A stretch of DNA of 64,000 bases from JAJYIW01 sp963781665 (GTDB taxonomy: Bacteria; Chloroflexota; Anaerolineae; Anaerolineales; Anaerolineaceae). Position numbers and translations under genes: made by a program. The notes beneath the pieces are model-generated. The model was not told the DNA's origin, searched no databases, and saw only the letters and a list, made by a program, of their open reading frames with translations. Positions 1 to 8,587 of the stretch are shown piece by piece; within the stretch, counting starts at the first letter, position 1, and every line of letters begins with the position of its first letter. The stretch spans positions 49,211-113,210 of the forward strand of contig CAWAGA010000001.1 of NCBI GenBank assembly GCA_963781665.1. The letters run 5' to 3'.

Positions 1-1314
1 ATTGATCTCATGAGTTTGCATATTTTCCATGAGAAAAGCGGGGTAAAGGGAGACGATTTCATCGCCCACGACCGTGAAACGGCTATCGTCGGCCAGGTTG
101 AAAACTCGTTCCAAGGATTGGTGGCTGGCAGAAGAAGAGGAACAGCCCGCCAGGCCTGCCAGGATCAATAGAACGAGGGGGAAAACCAGGCGTTGTTTAC
201 GGAATGGCCAAGTACCCCCGGCTGACAGGAATTTCCAAGAAATCACCAGCAACATGACCCCTGCCAAAACCAACCAGCCGACGACCAACCACGCTTGAAG
301 GCCCGGACTGATAGCATTGAACAACACTTCATTGGCCTGGTAATATTCGCCCATTTGTGTCCCCCTGAAGAAACCCTGGGCCAGGATCAACCCGAGCGGC
401 GAGGGTAGGAAATATTTGACGGAAGTGTTCACGGGAAGGGCATACGGCAGGGCGACGGCCATCAAACTCGCTGACAGGGCCACGATCGTTTTTTGTGCCC
501 ATACAGAAATCAACATTGTGATGACCGCCAGGAGCAGCAAACCAAGCATCCGGTAAGCGGCGATGGCTAAATACGTTTGTACGAGCGTCACGTGGAAGGC
601 CGAATCCTGAAAGTAGCGCAGACTCTGAAGAGGGAAGTCACCATAAGGCAATCCAAACTTCAGTCCGAAAAAGGCATATTCGACAGCCGAAGAGAGAAAA
701 CTGCAAAAGATGACTGTAGCGAAGATGCTCGCATATTTAGCGGTGATAAGACGGGCATTGCCTTTTTGAGTGGCAATCAGGAGGTTACGCATCTCGGATT
801 CGTATTCCCGGCCAAAAACGGAGGCTGAGATCACGATGACCAGCAGGACAAATCCCCAATCGAGGCGTTCCTGGGCCAGCAAGGCGTTCCAGCCGTCGTC
901 ATAGAGCAAATAGCGTTCTTCCGGTTTTTCCTGGGCATACATGTATTGGCTGTAAAAGGCCAGGAATAGCTCCTTTTCGTTAACGAACTGCTCAAGTGTT
1001 CTCGATTCCGTGTAGTAATCGGCTTCGGTGATTTCTCCATTGTTATATTTCTGCCGTAAAGAGGTCAGGTTGACCTGAGCTTCGGTGACGGCCGTGTATC
1101 GCGATTGGATTGCAGCCGAAAAGTTTGCAGTGATCTTCCCGGAAAAAGCATCTACGATCGGGAGATATTGCGCCCGGTTCTCGACCGTAAATGGATTGAC
1201 GGCATAATTTTCAACGCCAAGCATGACCAACTTGATGACCACGGCCAGGGCGATCAACCATACACCTTTGTTTTTGAAGACTGTTTTGTCCAGTTCGAAA
1301 ATGATCATTTTCAT
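1..1314 (-). CDS. ABC-2 type transporter permease, partial (runs off left edge)
   Basis: Multi-pass membrane subunit of an ABC-2 type transporter. The frame is open from the ATG at 1314 to position 1, so the C-terminus lies outside the window (about 438 residues visible). The N-terminus reads MKMIIFELDKTVFKNKG, an ABC-2 permease opening with a first membrane helix, followed by a long extracytoplasmic stretch and then several hydrophobic helices. The ATG overlaps the stop of the upstream permease (ATGA at 1311-1314), so it is translationally coupled. Oddity: after the last helices comes another hydrophobic segment ending LILAGLAGCSSSS, which looks like a lipobox inside the chain, and then a soluble domain that continues past the edge. 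This is either a permease fused to an extracytoplasmic domain or a lost stop and start between two genes. The family is clear; the C-terminal part is unknown. Confidence 0.82.
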   Translation of the reverse strand, partial: MKMIIFELDKTVFKNKGVWLIALAVVIKLVMLGVENYAVNPFTVENRAQYLPIVDAFSGKITANFSAAIQSRYTAVTEAQVNLTSLRQKYNNGEITEADYYTESRTLEQFVNEKELFLAFYSQYMYAQEKPEERYLLYDDGWNALLAQERLDWGFVLLVIVISASVFGREYESEMRNLLIATQKGNARLITAKYASIFATVIFCSFLSSAVEYAFFGLKFGLPYGDFPLQSLRYFQDSAFHVTLVQTYLAIAAYRMLGLLLLAVITMLISVWAQKTIVALSASLMAVALPYALPVNTSVKYFLPSPLGLILAQGFFRGTQMGEYYQANEVLFNAISPGLQAWLVVGWLVLAGVMLLVISWKFLSAGGTWPFRKQRLVFPLVLLILAGLAGCSSSSASHQSLERVFNLADDSRFTVVGDEIVSLYPAFLMENMQTHEIN

Positions 1315-2510
1315 GACTTAGCGTGGGATGTGTCTCTCCAGAACGGGTGGAAGTTTCTGGAGGAAAGGATGATCAGGGTAATAACTATGCTGGTAAGGAA
1401 TATGTTAGCAGCAACCGCAAACGTGACCGAATTGACCGGATAGCCAAAGAAGTCTTGCACTGAAAAATCCATGAAAAGATAACGATTTTTGATTAACAAA
1501 GCTGGATTGACCAATTCAATAAACTGGAAGCTGTCTTTCGCAACAAATTGCGACAGATAGGGGATCAAGATCATTCCGGCACTGATCCCAAAGGCGTAGA
1601 TAGTCTTTTTGAAGGCCCACGAAGCTAGCAAGACCAACGTGATGAGCGTTCCAATCCCCATCGTTTTGAGGACAAAGCCCAGGAAGATAAATTGGTATAC
1701 CTCGAGGTTCAGGGGCGCGAACTGAAAATCCTGGAGCGCAAAGAGTGGTGCGTCGAACCCGCGCAGCGGCGTGAACGTCGCAAATCCGATCAGGTCCCAA
1801 ACGGAAAACCAAAACGAAGCGAGTAGAACCACCGAAAAGGTAAACAGGATCTTGGTCCACACCAGCCGGGCACCTCCTTTTTTGAAGGAGGGCAGCAACC
1901 GGTCCATTTTGGTCTCCTTTTCACCTACGAAAACCGGCACGACGATCAATACGCATAAGAGTAGCGCGATCAAGCTGGAGAAGTCATAATAGAGGAAGTA
2001 TTTCATTCCTTTCAGGTCATAGAAATCGGTGATGATCCGATTGCTGTAAAGGGAAATGATCTGCGCGTTTTTTCTCCTTTCGTAAGGATTGTTTTTGGCT
2101 GTGAAGAATGCGATGTTGTCTTCGGCTCTTTGCACGATCCGCTCGTTGTCGTACGCATAGCTGACGGCGTACTTCACTTCGGGATAGATATCGAGCGAAA
2201 ATAAGAAATTATCTGAATAGATGTTGCCGGTATAAGTATTCGGGTCGTACTCGTGGCTGGCGGTCTGGTCTGCGATGAGGGCCTGTAACCGATTCGTCTC
2301 GGAAATCACGAAATCGATCTTTTCTTCGGTCAATGGCCCTTTCAACTGATTGTTGTACAGCTTTTGGAAATTGACGAAATCAAAGATCTGCTTGTAATAG
2401 GCGCAACTGAAATAGGCGCCAGCCAGGTTGACGAGAGTGCAGACCAGAAAGAGTATTAGCACGTAGGACTTGAGTGCATACTTCTTGAATTCGAATACCC
2501 ATAAGTTCAT
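1311..2510 (-). CDS. ABC-2 type transporter permease
   Basis: 399-residue membrane protein, the first of two permeases in the operon. It starts MNLWVFEFKKYALKSYVL with a hydrophobic helix at about residues 15-35. A long polar extracytoplasmic domain follows (about 40-165), then about five hydrophobic segments, one holding VGEKETKMDRLLPS, a cytoplasmic loop typical of ABC-2 permeases. It overlaps both neighbours by 4 nt (ATGA with the ATPase at 2507-2510 and with the second permease at 1311-1314), so all three are surely one transcript. The substrate cannot be read from the sequence. Similar ATPase/permease sets in bacteria export lipids, peptides or antibiotics. Confidence 0.85.
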   Translation of the reverse strand: MNLWVFEFKKYALKSYVLILFLVCTLVNLAGAYFSCAYYKQIFDFVNFQKLYNNQLKGPLTEEKIDFVISETNRLQALIADQTASHEYDPNTYTGNIYSDNFLFSLDIYPEVKYAVSYAYDNERIVQRAEDNIAFFTAKNNPYERRKNAQIISLYSNRIITDFYDLKGMKYFLYYDFSSLIALLLCVLIVVPVFVGEKETKMDRLLPSFKKGGARLVWTKILFTFSVVLLASFWFSVWDLIGFATFTPLRGFDAPLFALQDFQFAPLNLEVYQFIFLGFVLKTMGIGTLITLVLLASWAFKKTIYAFGISAGMILIPYLSQFVAKDSFQFIELVNPALLIKNRYLFMDFSVQDFFGYPVNSVTFAVAANIFLTSIVITLIILSSRNFHPFWRDTSHAKS

Positions 2511-3373
2511 TGGCTGGCGCCTTCGGTGAAATAAATATAAGCTTCTTCCAGCCTCGGAGTTGCCGGCTGAGCCTGCTCATCTGGGGCAAGGGCGCTGACG
2601 ATGCGCAGCGTATACCGGCTGTCGAAGAGCTGGATATTGCTGATCTTGAAATTCCCAATGAACTGATCGACGTCCTGGTAACCGGTTTCCAGGGTCCAGA
2701 CCTTGCCTTGGACCTGATGGATGAGCTCGTCCGGGCTCCCGGAGAGGACGATCTTGCCGCGATTTATGAGGACGATTGTCTGAGCAATAAATTCGACATC
2801 CGGTACGATGTGAGTGGCAATGATAATCGTCCGATCCGCCGATAGGCGGGAGATGGTATTCCTAAACCGGATGCGCTCGATTGGATCCAGCCCCGCTGTG
2901 GGCTCGTCGAATATCAGGATCTGCGGATTCCCAATAAGCGCCTGGGCGATCCCTAGGCGTTGGCGCATTCCCCCGGAATAAGCCCCGATTTTCTTTTTGG
3001 CTGCCTCAGCCAGGTTGACTTCTACCAATACCCGTGCAATTTGGCCGGCCCGTTCTACCCTGGGGATATCTTTCAGCTCACAGATATAGCGCAGAAATTC
3101 GTCGGCCGGAAAATCTTTGTAAAAAATCGAATTCTGCGGCAAATACCCGACCTTCGAAATAAAAGCCATCCGGTTCTTTTCCAGCGGGATTTCACCAAAA
3201 AAGATCTGCCCATGATCCGGGTAGACCGCCCCCATGATCATCCCCAACAGGGTTGTCTTTCCGGCTCCGTTGGGCCCTAAAATCCCATAAATCCCCGATG
3301 AAAAAGAAAAGGAAAGGTCATCGACGGCATACTGGCTGCCGTATTTTTTTTTGAGAGAATTTATTTTCAACAT
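2507..3373 (-). CDS. ABC transporter ATP-binding protein (ABC-2/CcmA-like)
   Basis: ATPase that should power the two downstream permeases. 288 residues. Walker A is GPNGAGKTT (about residues 34-42), the signature is YSGGMRQRLGIAQAL (about 132-146), Walker B is ILIFDEPTAGLDP (about 153-165), and the switch histidine is in IIIATHIVPDV. After about residue 215 there is a C-terminal extension usual for drug or lipid exporter ATPases. It is the first gene of the operon; its stop overlaps the next start. Upstream of the ATG at 3373 the ribosome binding site is weak. All catalytic motifs are intact. Confidence 0.93.
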   Translation of the reverse strand: MLKINSLKKKYGSQYAVDDLSFSFSSGIYGILGPNGAGKTTLLGMIMGAVYPDHGQIFFGEIPLEKNRMAFISKVGYLPQNSIFYKDFPADEFLRYICELKDIPRVERAGQIARVLVEVNLAEAAKKKIGAYSGGMRQRLGIAQALIGNPQILIFDEPTAGLDPIERIRFRNTISRLSADRTIIIATHIVPDVEFIAQTIVLINRGKIVLSGSPDELIHQVQGKVWTLETGYQDVDQFIGNFKISNIQLFDSRYTLRIVSALAPDEQAQPATPRLEEAYIYFTEGASQ

Positions 3374-3451
3374 GAGGTGTCTTTTGAATAGATTTGGACG
3401 GTCTGTGTTTACTTATTCGTCGATTGTAAATTGGATTTGGCTCCGAGCGCC

Positions 3452-5585
3452 TTAGAAATCGTACCGGATCAGTTTCATGTTTCCTTCAACAGAATAACAG
3501 GCGATCACGAAACGATTCGCTTCATCAATCGCCAAGCGCGGAAAACCACGCTCCAGGTCGATTTGGCGGATCAGCGCCATCGTCTGCCCGTCATAGATTT
3601 TAACCGAACCCGCCGTGTAATCTGCACCCGACTCTGGCAGTATCCCTGACCGTGACGATGTATTTCCCGGTTGAGGAAACCGTGACATATTTACTTTCTT
3701 CGTCCTCGGCTAACTGGATCTCCTGCTTCACCAGCGTATCCAGATCAATCTTCAATATTTTCCCCGACCGCGGGATTGTTGGGCTTTTCAATTGCTCGTG
3801 GAAATAGAGGGCATTTTCTGTTGTCAGGATGTCGTCGGCAACGGCGTCCCATTGGGTAAAATTGGCTAATTGGTTATTCTGCAGATCGATAATGCCAAAA
3901 CCATACCCAGAACTATCCGTAGCGGTGAACGCCAGGTAGCGGTCGTTTCCGGCAAAGGTAAGGGCGTCGACCCTTCGGAATTCCAGAAGGCTGTTCTTCG
4001 AAAAATCGAAAGCCACGCTTTGGGCTTTGGTTTGCAGATCGTAAAGCAAAACCTGGCTGGTTTCATCCTTCGCGCAGACGATTTTCTCTCCACTTTGTGA
4101 TAATGCACATTGGATGGGACGCAGAACGTCAACCCTCGAATCGAATACCTGCGAAAGATCGACCGTATCGATCAGGTTCAATCTGGAATCGTATCGATCC
4201 AACCTGACAGAACAATCCATGCAACCGGCGTCTTTCGCAAACACTCCTATGAAGTTCCTGGTAAAGTCGACTTTCTGGTCAGAAGGGCCGGTAGTGACTT
4301 CCGCTTTGTAGAGCAGTGTCTCCGAACGTAGATCGAATAGGGCAGCGGAATCGAACCATACCAGTAGTTGATCTCCAGCTACAAGGTGAATTGTTGGTTG
4401 GCCATAACGAGAAGTTATTCCATTCTCGGTCAATAAGGGGCTCAAATCTGCGCCTGCAGCCGGTGTTATTGTTGTAGCTGTGCTATAAGTTAGCACATTG
4501 GGTTCTACCGATGGCGTTACCGAAATTGCTTTGGCGATGTCATTGATGAGCAGGATGGATGATATCTTCGTACCATGAATATCACTGTTTCTGTAGCTCT
4601 GCCCTACCGGTACGAAAATCGCATACAGCGAGTTTATTCGGCCGTAGTCGTGCACATCCAGGGTAAACCGATAGGTCGAGATCTGGTCGTAGTGGGTCCG
4701 GATCAGGAAATCCGGATACCCGGCGATACTGACCGGTTGGTTGTTCACGAAAACGGTCACGCGGTAGTCCGCCTCGATCCCGCCATAGACGCTCGTCATC
4801 ATTTCGATCTGGCCATTCTGGGCAACCAGCGTGTCTGGATAAAGGGATTCTCCGGAGTAAAAAAGGAACTTGGGCTGGCTGTCCCTTCCGGATGGGTTGA
4901 GTTGGTTGGCATCCTTCTCAGATTGCGGAATTGGAGCCGTTTCGACGTCGACGGTGAAATCTTCTATATGTTGGGGAGCATCGATTTTCATGATAATGGG
5001 TATAGGAATTTGAAAACGGCCATCTTGATAGATGCCAAATGTCTGGTTTTCATTTTTCGGGACAAAGGATGGCTCGAACAGAACAATCGCGTTCAGGCCA
5101 AGCTCTTCCTCGGCCAGGCCGGTCACCGGCGTGAAGGAAATGGTAAATTCGACCCTCTCGTTAGCAGCGACCCGGTGTTTGCTCATTAGTATAACCTGGC
5201 CAATCTTGGGAGGGCCATCTTGCTGGCTTGTTTTGATCACTTGATGCGGCTGGATGATCCCATCCAGGAATAACATCAGCCCGACTTCGGTATCCGATCC
5301 CGTCCCTTGCAACATGTATGTGATCTGAATCGGTTCGCCGTCGTACGTTAAAGTGTCTTTGAGTGGATCAAGACTAATAGGACCCGCGCCATATCCTCCG
5401 AGTCTTACTCCATTGCCAGTTTCCGCTTGCTCGAGAGGATTTGTCGAAGAAGGGGTTGTTGTCTTGGCTTCGAATGGATTCTCTGAAAGGGTCGGCGCCA
5501 GCCGCGTAGCGGCTGGCAAACAACCTACCAGGATCAAGGTGATTAGGACGAAGATAGACTGTTTGATGATTGTCTGGTAGTTCAT
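3452..5585 (-). CDS. Beta-propeller-like lipoprotein, frameshifted near its C-terminus
   Basis: Secreted lipoprotein of about 710 residues once a frameshift is allowed. The start is taken at 5585 (MNYQTIIKQSIF...), because an AGGGA lies about 7 nt upstream and the signal peptide follows at once with lipobox LILVGC; a longer reading from 5639 has no ribosome binding site. The N-terminal half holds Ig-like or CARDB-like beta-rich sequence. The C-terminal half has blade-like repeats (for example SSTGKYIVTVRD and QVLLYDLQTKAQSV). The first frame stops at 3600, but the homologous continuation GADYTAGSVKIYDG lies in another frame down to 3452. The shift falls near 3627-3632 at a short GGG run, so it may be a sequencing error or a real lesion. 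Function unknown; it could serve the adjacent ABC-2 system, but this is not shown. Confidence 0.7.
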
Positions 5586-5665
5586 ATAGTCCCTGAGGAG
5601 CGTAAGGTTTGATAAAAGAGGTGAAATCCGTTTTCCCATTTCAAGCGGTCAAAGACGCAACGAAA

Positions 5666-6073
5666 TCAACCGAGGCTCTCGACCATCCTATATTCAACAT
5701 AATCTGTCGCATTCACCCACATGTCATGGGTACTGAACAGAACGAGGCGGCCGGTATCCCCGGTTAGATTGTGAACAGTCACACCAACCCCAAGACCACC
5801 GAACGAGCCATATGCTTCGTCATAGTCGATTCGGATGCCTGCATTACTCTTCATCTCGCATTTTACTGCAGCACGGTAACTTGAACCGGGAGTGTAGATT
5901 CCGGTGATACAAACCCCGCTGCGAGATGCGCCAGAACCCGAGAAATAGGAGTTTACCCAGAAATTTGGAGGTACTGTCAACACTCCATTCGAGTCGGCAT
6001 GAGCTGCAGTTGCAACAGCAAGCGATGAGAGGCAAATCATCACCAAAATGCATAACCTCGCGATCTTATTCAT
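5666..6073 (-). CDS. Small secreted protein of unknown function
   Basis: 135 residues. A clear Sec signal peptide, MNKIARLCILVMICLSSLAV, ends near ATAAHA/DS, so cleavage is expected at about residue 27. The mature part (about 108 residues) is Gly-, Ser- and aromatic-rich, with two cysteines (SGVCITG and AVKCEMK) that could pair. It alternates polar and hydrophobic residues like a small beta-sandwich. It lies upstream of the lipoprotein gene on the same strand, with about 80 nt between them. AGGAGAAA lies just upstream of the ATG. I do not recognise the family. Confidence 0.7.
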   Translation of the reverse strand: MNKIARLCILVMICLSSLAVATAAHADSNGVLTVPPNFWVNSYFSGSGASRSGVCITGIYTPGSSYRAAVKCEMKSNAGIRIDYDEAYGSFGGLGVGVTVHNLTGDTGRLVLFSTHDMWVNATDYVEYRMVESLG

Positions 6074-6407
6074 CGTTTTCTCCTTTCCTGGTCACTAAAT
6101 TGTTGGATTTCACCTCTTTTTCCCTATGAAAAACCAGCAGACGTTTTCTTTAGAAGCTCGGATATTTATAGATTACATCAAGTAGCGTAATTTGTCATGT
6201 AGTCGTAGTCATGGTCGACAATATGACTTTCGCCCTACTTGCTTAGCGACTGGTCCAGTTTTGGTGCTGCCTGGGAGGCCTGCTCCAGATTCAGGTCAGT
6301 GGAACGGTTCCCAACTTTCTCTCGCCCTTGACCAGCCTCTTTCCGGCTCTTCCAGGCCAGGCATTCGTGGTTCGGGCGGATTCGATCTTCCGACAGGAGG
6401 GCTGGTA
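6074..6407. other. Intergenic region between divergent genes
   Basis: About 330 bp between the secreted-protein gene (minus) and the TadE/G-like gene (plus). It should carry promoters for both directions. I see no RNA gene or convincing repeat. A frame in phase with the TadE/G-like gene stays open back to 6192, but its sequence is Pro/Gly/Ser-rich and has no ribosome binding site, so I do not call it coding. Confidence 0.4.
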
Positions 6408-6719
6408 ATGCGCCGCTCGCCATATGGTTTGCATCGCGATAGCCACGGTTACACGATGACTTTCTGGGCGTTGTTTATCGGCTTTGTGCTCATCCCGGCC
6501 TTGGCTTTGGCTATCGAGTTGGGCAGATATTTTTATGCAATCTTAGAGGTAGCCAAAGCTGCTGATGCAGCAGCCGTATCTGCTGCTGCCGAAATCGACC
6601 AGCGTACTTTCCAGGATAGCGGGAGCCTGGTTCCAACTGGAAAGACGTGGTCGAACGCGCAATCATACGTGTCGTTCAACACTGCCGGGTCATCCAAAAA
6701 GCCGATCGTACTGACGTAG
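6408..6719 (+). pseudogene. TadE/TadG-like pilus protein, 5' fragment of an interrupted gene
   Basis: N-terminal part of a Flp/Tad pilus minor-pilin type protein. The ATG at 6408 follows AGGAGG at a good distance. After a short basic stretch (MRRSPYGLHRDSHGYTM) comes one hydrophobic helix, TFWALFIGFVLIPALALAIE, then LGRYFYAILEVAKAADAAA, the typical TadE/TadG opening. The frame stops at 6719 after SSKKPIVLT, too early for the family. The missing C-terminal part is recognisable at 10200-10394, so the gene was split by the inserted recombinase and IS110 sequences. The exact left junction should lie near 6690-6730. Confidence 0.72.
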
Positions 6720-6728
6720 GCCACGCAC

Positions 6729-6749
6729 CACGTCATACAAACGACTATA
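6729..6749 (+). repeat. Left arm of an inverted repeat flanking the serine recombinase
   Basis: CACGTCATACAAACGACTAT here matches, with one mismatch, the reverse complement of 8501-8520 (ATAGTCGTTTGCATGACGTG). The right arm lies inside the last codons of the recombinase gene. The pair brackets the whole recombinase gene and could be its recombination sites or the element ends. Confidence 0.55.
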
Positions 6750-6863
6750 GTTGGCACTTTAAAAACCGAATAGAGCATCTTCAGGGAATAGTAAGGTGTT
6801 GCAGGACAGATACAGGGGAAAGCAGTACGATCCTGAGTAAGAAAAACATCTCAGGAAGTGGCT

Positions 6864-7097
6864 ATGAAGACCTGTGTACAAGCAGAACTGCGATTAATCT
6901 GCAAGCCCCAACACCAAGCCGAACACCGCACTCGTCGGGCCTATCAAATTCTATGGAAGTGGAGTAAAAGCCAGAATGGAGAGAGTGCAAATGCGTCGAG
7001 CAGCCCTGTATGCGAGAGTATCGACCCGGCGGCAGGAACAGGAGGCGACCATCGAGAGCCAGCTGGATCAACTGTTGCAGTATGCCCGGGAACATGA
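6864..7097 (+). CDS. Possible small protein upstream of the serine recombinase
   Basis: A 77-residue frame with AGGAA about 8 nt before the ATG. It begins MKTCVQAELRLICKPQHQAE and is basic and helix-like over the first 40 residues. Its last 120 nt overlap the recombinase gene in another frame, so the C-terminal part is probably not meaningful. The position just before the recombinase and the good ribosome binding site are the only support. It may be a leader peptide or chance. Confidence 0.25.
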   Translation: MKTCVQAELRLICKPQHQAEHRTRRAYQILWKWSKSQNGESANASSSPVCESIDPAAGTGGDHREPAGSTVAVCPGT

Positions 7098-8535
7098 ACT
7101 GGAAATCACCCAAGAGCACCGGTTTATCGACCAGGCGGTTAGTGGGAAACGCTTAGCTCGTCCAGGGCTGGATCAACTGCGGGATGCAGTTGTGGCCGGG
7201 AAATTCGAGGTGGTGTTATGTCTGAGCCCGGATCGTCTGGCCCGTAATCTTGGGGCGCAGCAAGTGGTCATGGATGAATTGGAGCGTTATCAGGTAAAGG
7301 TGATCTTTCTCAACCAGCCGCAACGAGAAGAGAGCCCGCAGGGCAAGCTGATGCTGGAAATCCAGGGCGCGTTTGCTGAATATGAACGCACCTTGATTTG
7401 TGAACGGATGCGTCGGGGTCGTTTGTATCGTCTGCGCCAGGGGCAATCGGTGAGTAATCTCGCTCCCTTTGGCTATCGCTATCAGCCCCCCGACCGCACT
7501 CACGCCAACACCTGGGTGGTAATCGAAGCGGAAGCCGCACTTGTCCGTCAAATCTATCAGGAGTACACTACTCAACAGATCAGCTTGACCCAGTTGGCGC
7601 ATCGTCTCAATGATCAACATGTGCCTGGGCCGCACGGGAGGCAATGGAGTGAAGTAGCCCTGGGACGCATACTACGTCAAGCCGCCTACAAAGGCACTGG
7701 CTACTACAACTGTCACCAATTGGATGATTCGGCCGTAGGCAAACCTCGGCGGCAGGGCGCAGGTCTGTTACGGTTTCCGCGCTATCTACCTCGTCCTATC
7801 GAAGAATGGATTGCCTTTCCCGTACCGGCGATCATGGATGAAACCCTCTGGCAAGCAGCTCAGGAGCGACGCAAAATGCAGGCTCAGTTTGCTCCCCGCA
7901 ATAGTCACCATCCTTATCTATTACGTGGCCTTTTAGTGTGTGGCATCTGTGGCTACACCTTGACCGCTCGCACTCAGAAAGGTGTGGTGACCTATTATTG
8001 CAAACATGGCGGTCGCCACTGTCCTCCCAATGTCCCTCCGCATACCTGCTCAGTACGCGCAAAGGAAGTGGAGGCGTTAATTTGGCAATCCCTGGCACAA
8101 TTACTGGACAATCCGCTCCAGATCCGCCAGGCCTGGGAAGCTTTACAACAAGCTCCGGATCAGAGCGGAGATCGGGAGCAACTCCAACAACGCCAAACCG
8201 CCCTCGCCAAGCAGCGCCAGCGTTTGGTGGATGCTTACCAGGTGGGTCTGATCACCTTAGAGGACCTGCGCCAGCGTCAGACCCCTTTAGATCAGGAACT
8301 ACAGCAACTTCATGCTCGTCTGACCACACTTTCCGCACCGAAAATTGAGATCTCGTTGGATACTTTTACTCATTCTATTCGTCTGGCTTTGACCAGTTGT
8401 GATTTCGATACCCGCCAGGAAGTGATCCGCTTGCTGATCGAGCGGATCGTCGTAACCGAGGATGCTCTTACGGTTGAGCATATTGTCCCAACCATGAACA
8501 ATAGTCGTTTGCATGACGTGGGCCACGCAAAATGA
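6991..8535 (+). CDS. Large serine recombinase
   Basis: Site-specific DNA recombinase of about 514 residues. The start at 6991 is preferred over the ATG at 6976 because GGAGA lies 8 nt before it and the protein then opens MRRAALYARVST, with the nucleophilic serine in YARVST. The resolvase catalytic domain covers about 1-145 (including LSPDRLARN and EYERTLICERMRRG). A recombinase domain with YGGGLRY-like GFGYR sequence follows (APFGYRYQPP). A zinc beta-ribbon shows CGICGYTL at about 315 and paired C/H residues in CKHGGRHC. A coiled-coil region rich in Gln comes near the C-terminus. The last residues (NNSRLHDVGHAK) are encoded by the right arm of the inverted repeat. The gene sits inside the split TadE/G gene. 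Confidence 0.9.
   Translation: MRRAALYARVSTRRQEQEATIESQLDQLLQYAREHELEITQEHRFIDQAVSGKRLARPGLDQLRDAVVAGKFEVVLCLSPDRLARNLGAQQVVMDELERYQVKVIFLNQPQREESPQGKLMLEIQGAFAEYERTLICERMRRGRLYRLRQGQSVSNLAPFGYRYQPPDRTHANTWVVIEAEAALVRQIYQEYTTQQISLTQLAHRLNDQHVPGPHGRQWSEVALGRILRQAAYKGTGYYNCHQLDDSAVGKPRRQGAGLLRFPRYLPRPIEEWIAFPVPAIMDETLWQAAQERRKMQAQFAPRNSHHPYLLRGLLVCGICGYTLTARTQKGVVTYYCKHGGRHCPPNVPPHTCSVRAKEVEALIWQSLAQLLDNPLQIRQAWEALQQAPDQSGDREQLQQRQTALAKQRQRLVDAYQVGLITLEDLRQRQTPLDQELQQLHARLTTLSAPKIEISLDTFTHSIRLALTSCDFDTRQEVIRLLIERIVVTEDALTVEHIVPTMNNSRLHDVGHAK
8501..8520 (-). repeat. Right arm of the inverted repeat at the recombinase 3' end
   Basis: Reverse complement of the arm at 6730-6749 with one mismatch; it overlaps codons for the last dozen residues of the recombinase. 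A short shared GGCCACGC follows here and also precedes the left arm. Confidence 0.55.
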
Positions 8536-8587
8536 TATGCGCCGGTGGTTGGCACCGAGAAGGCAACATCGCACCTTTACAACCTAA

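Noticed and set aside
4575..5189. 204-codon plus-strand frame
   Set aside because: Lies opposite the beta-propeller lipoprotein; composition is a mirror of that gene and no start signal is seen.
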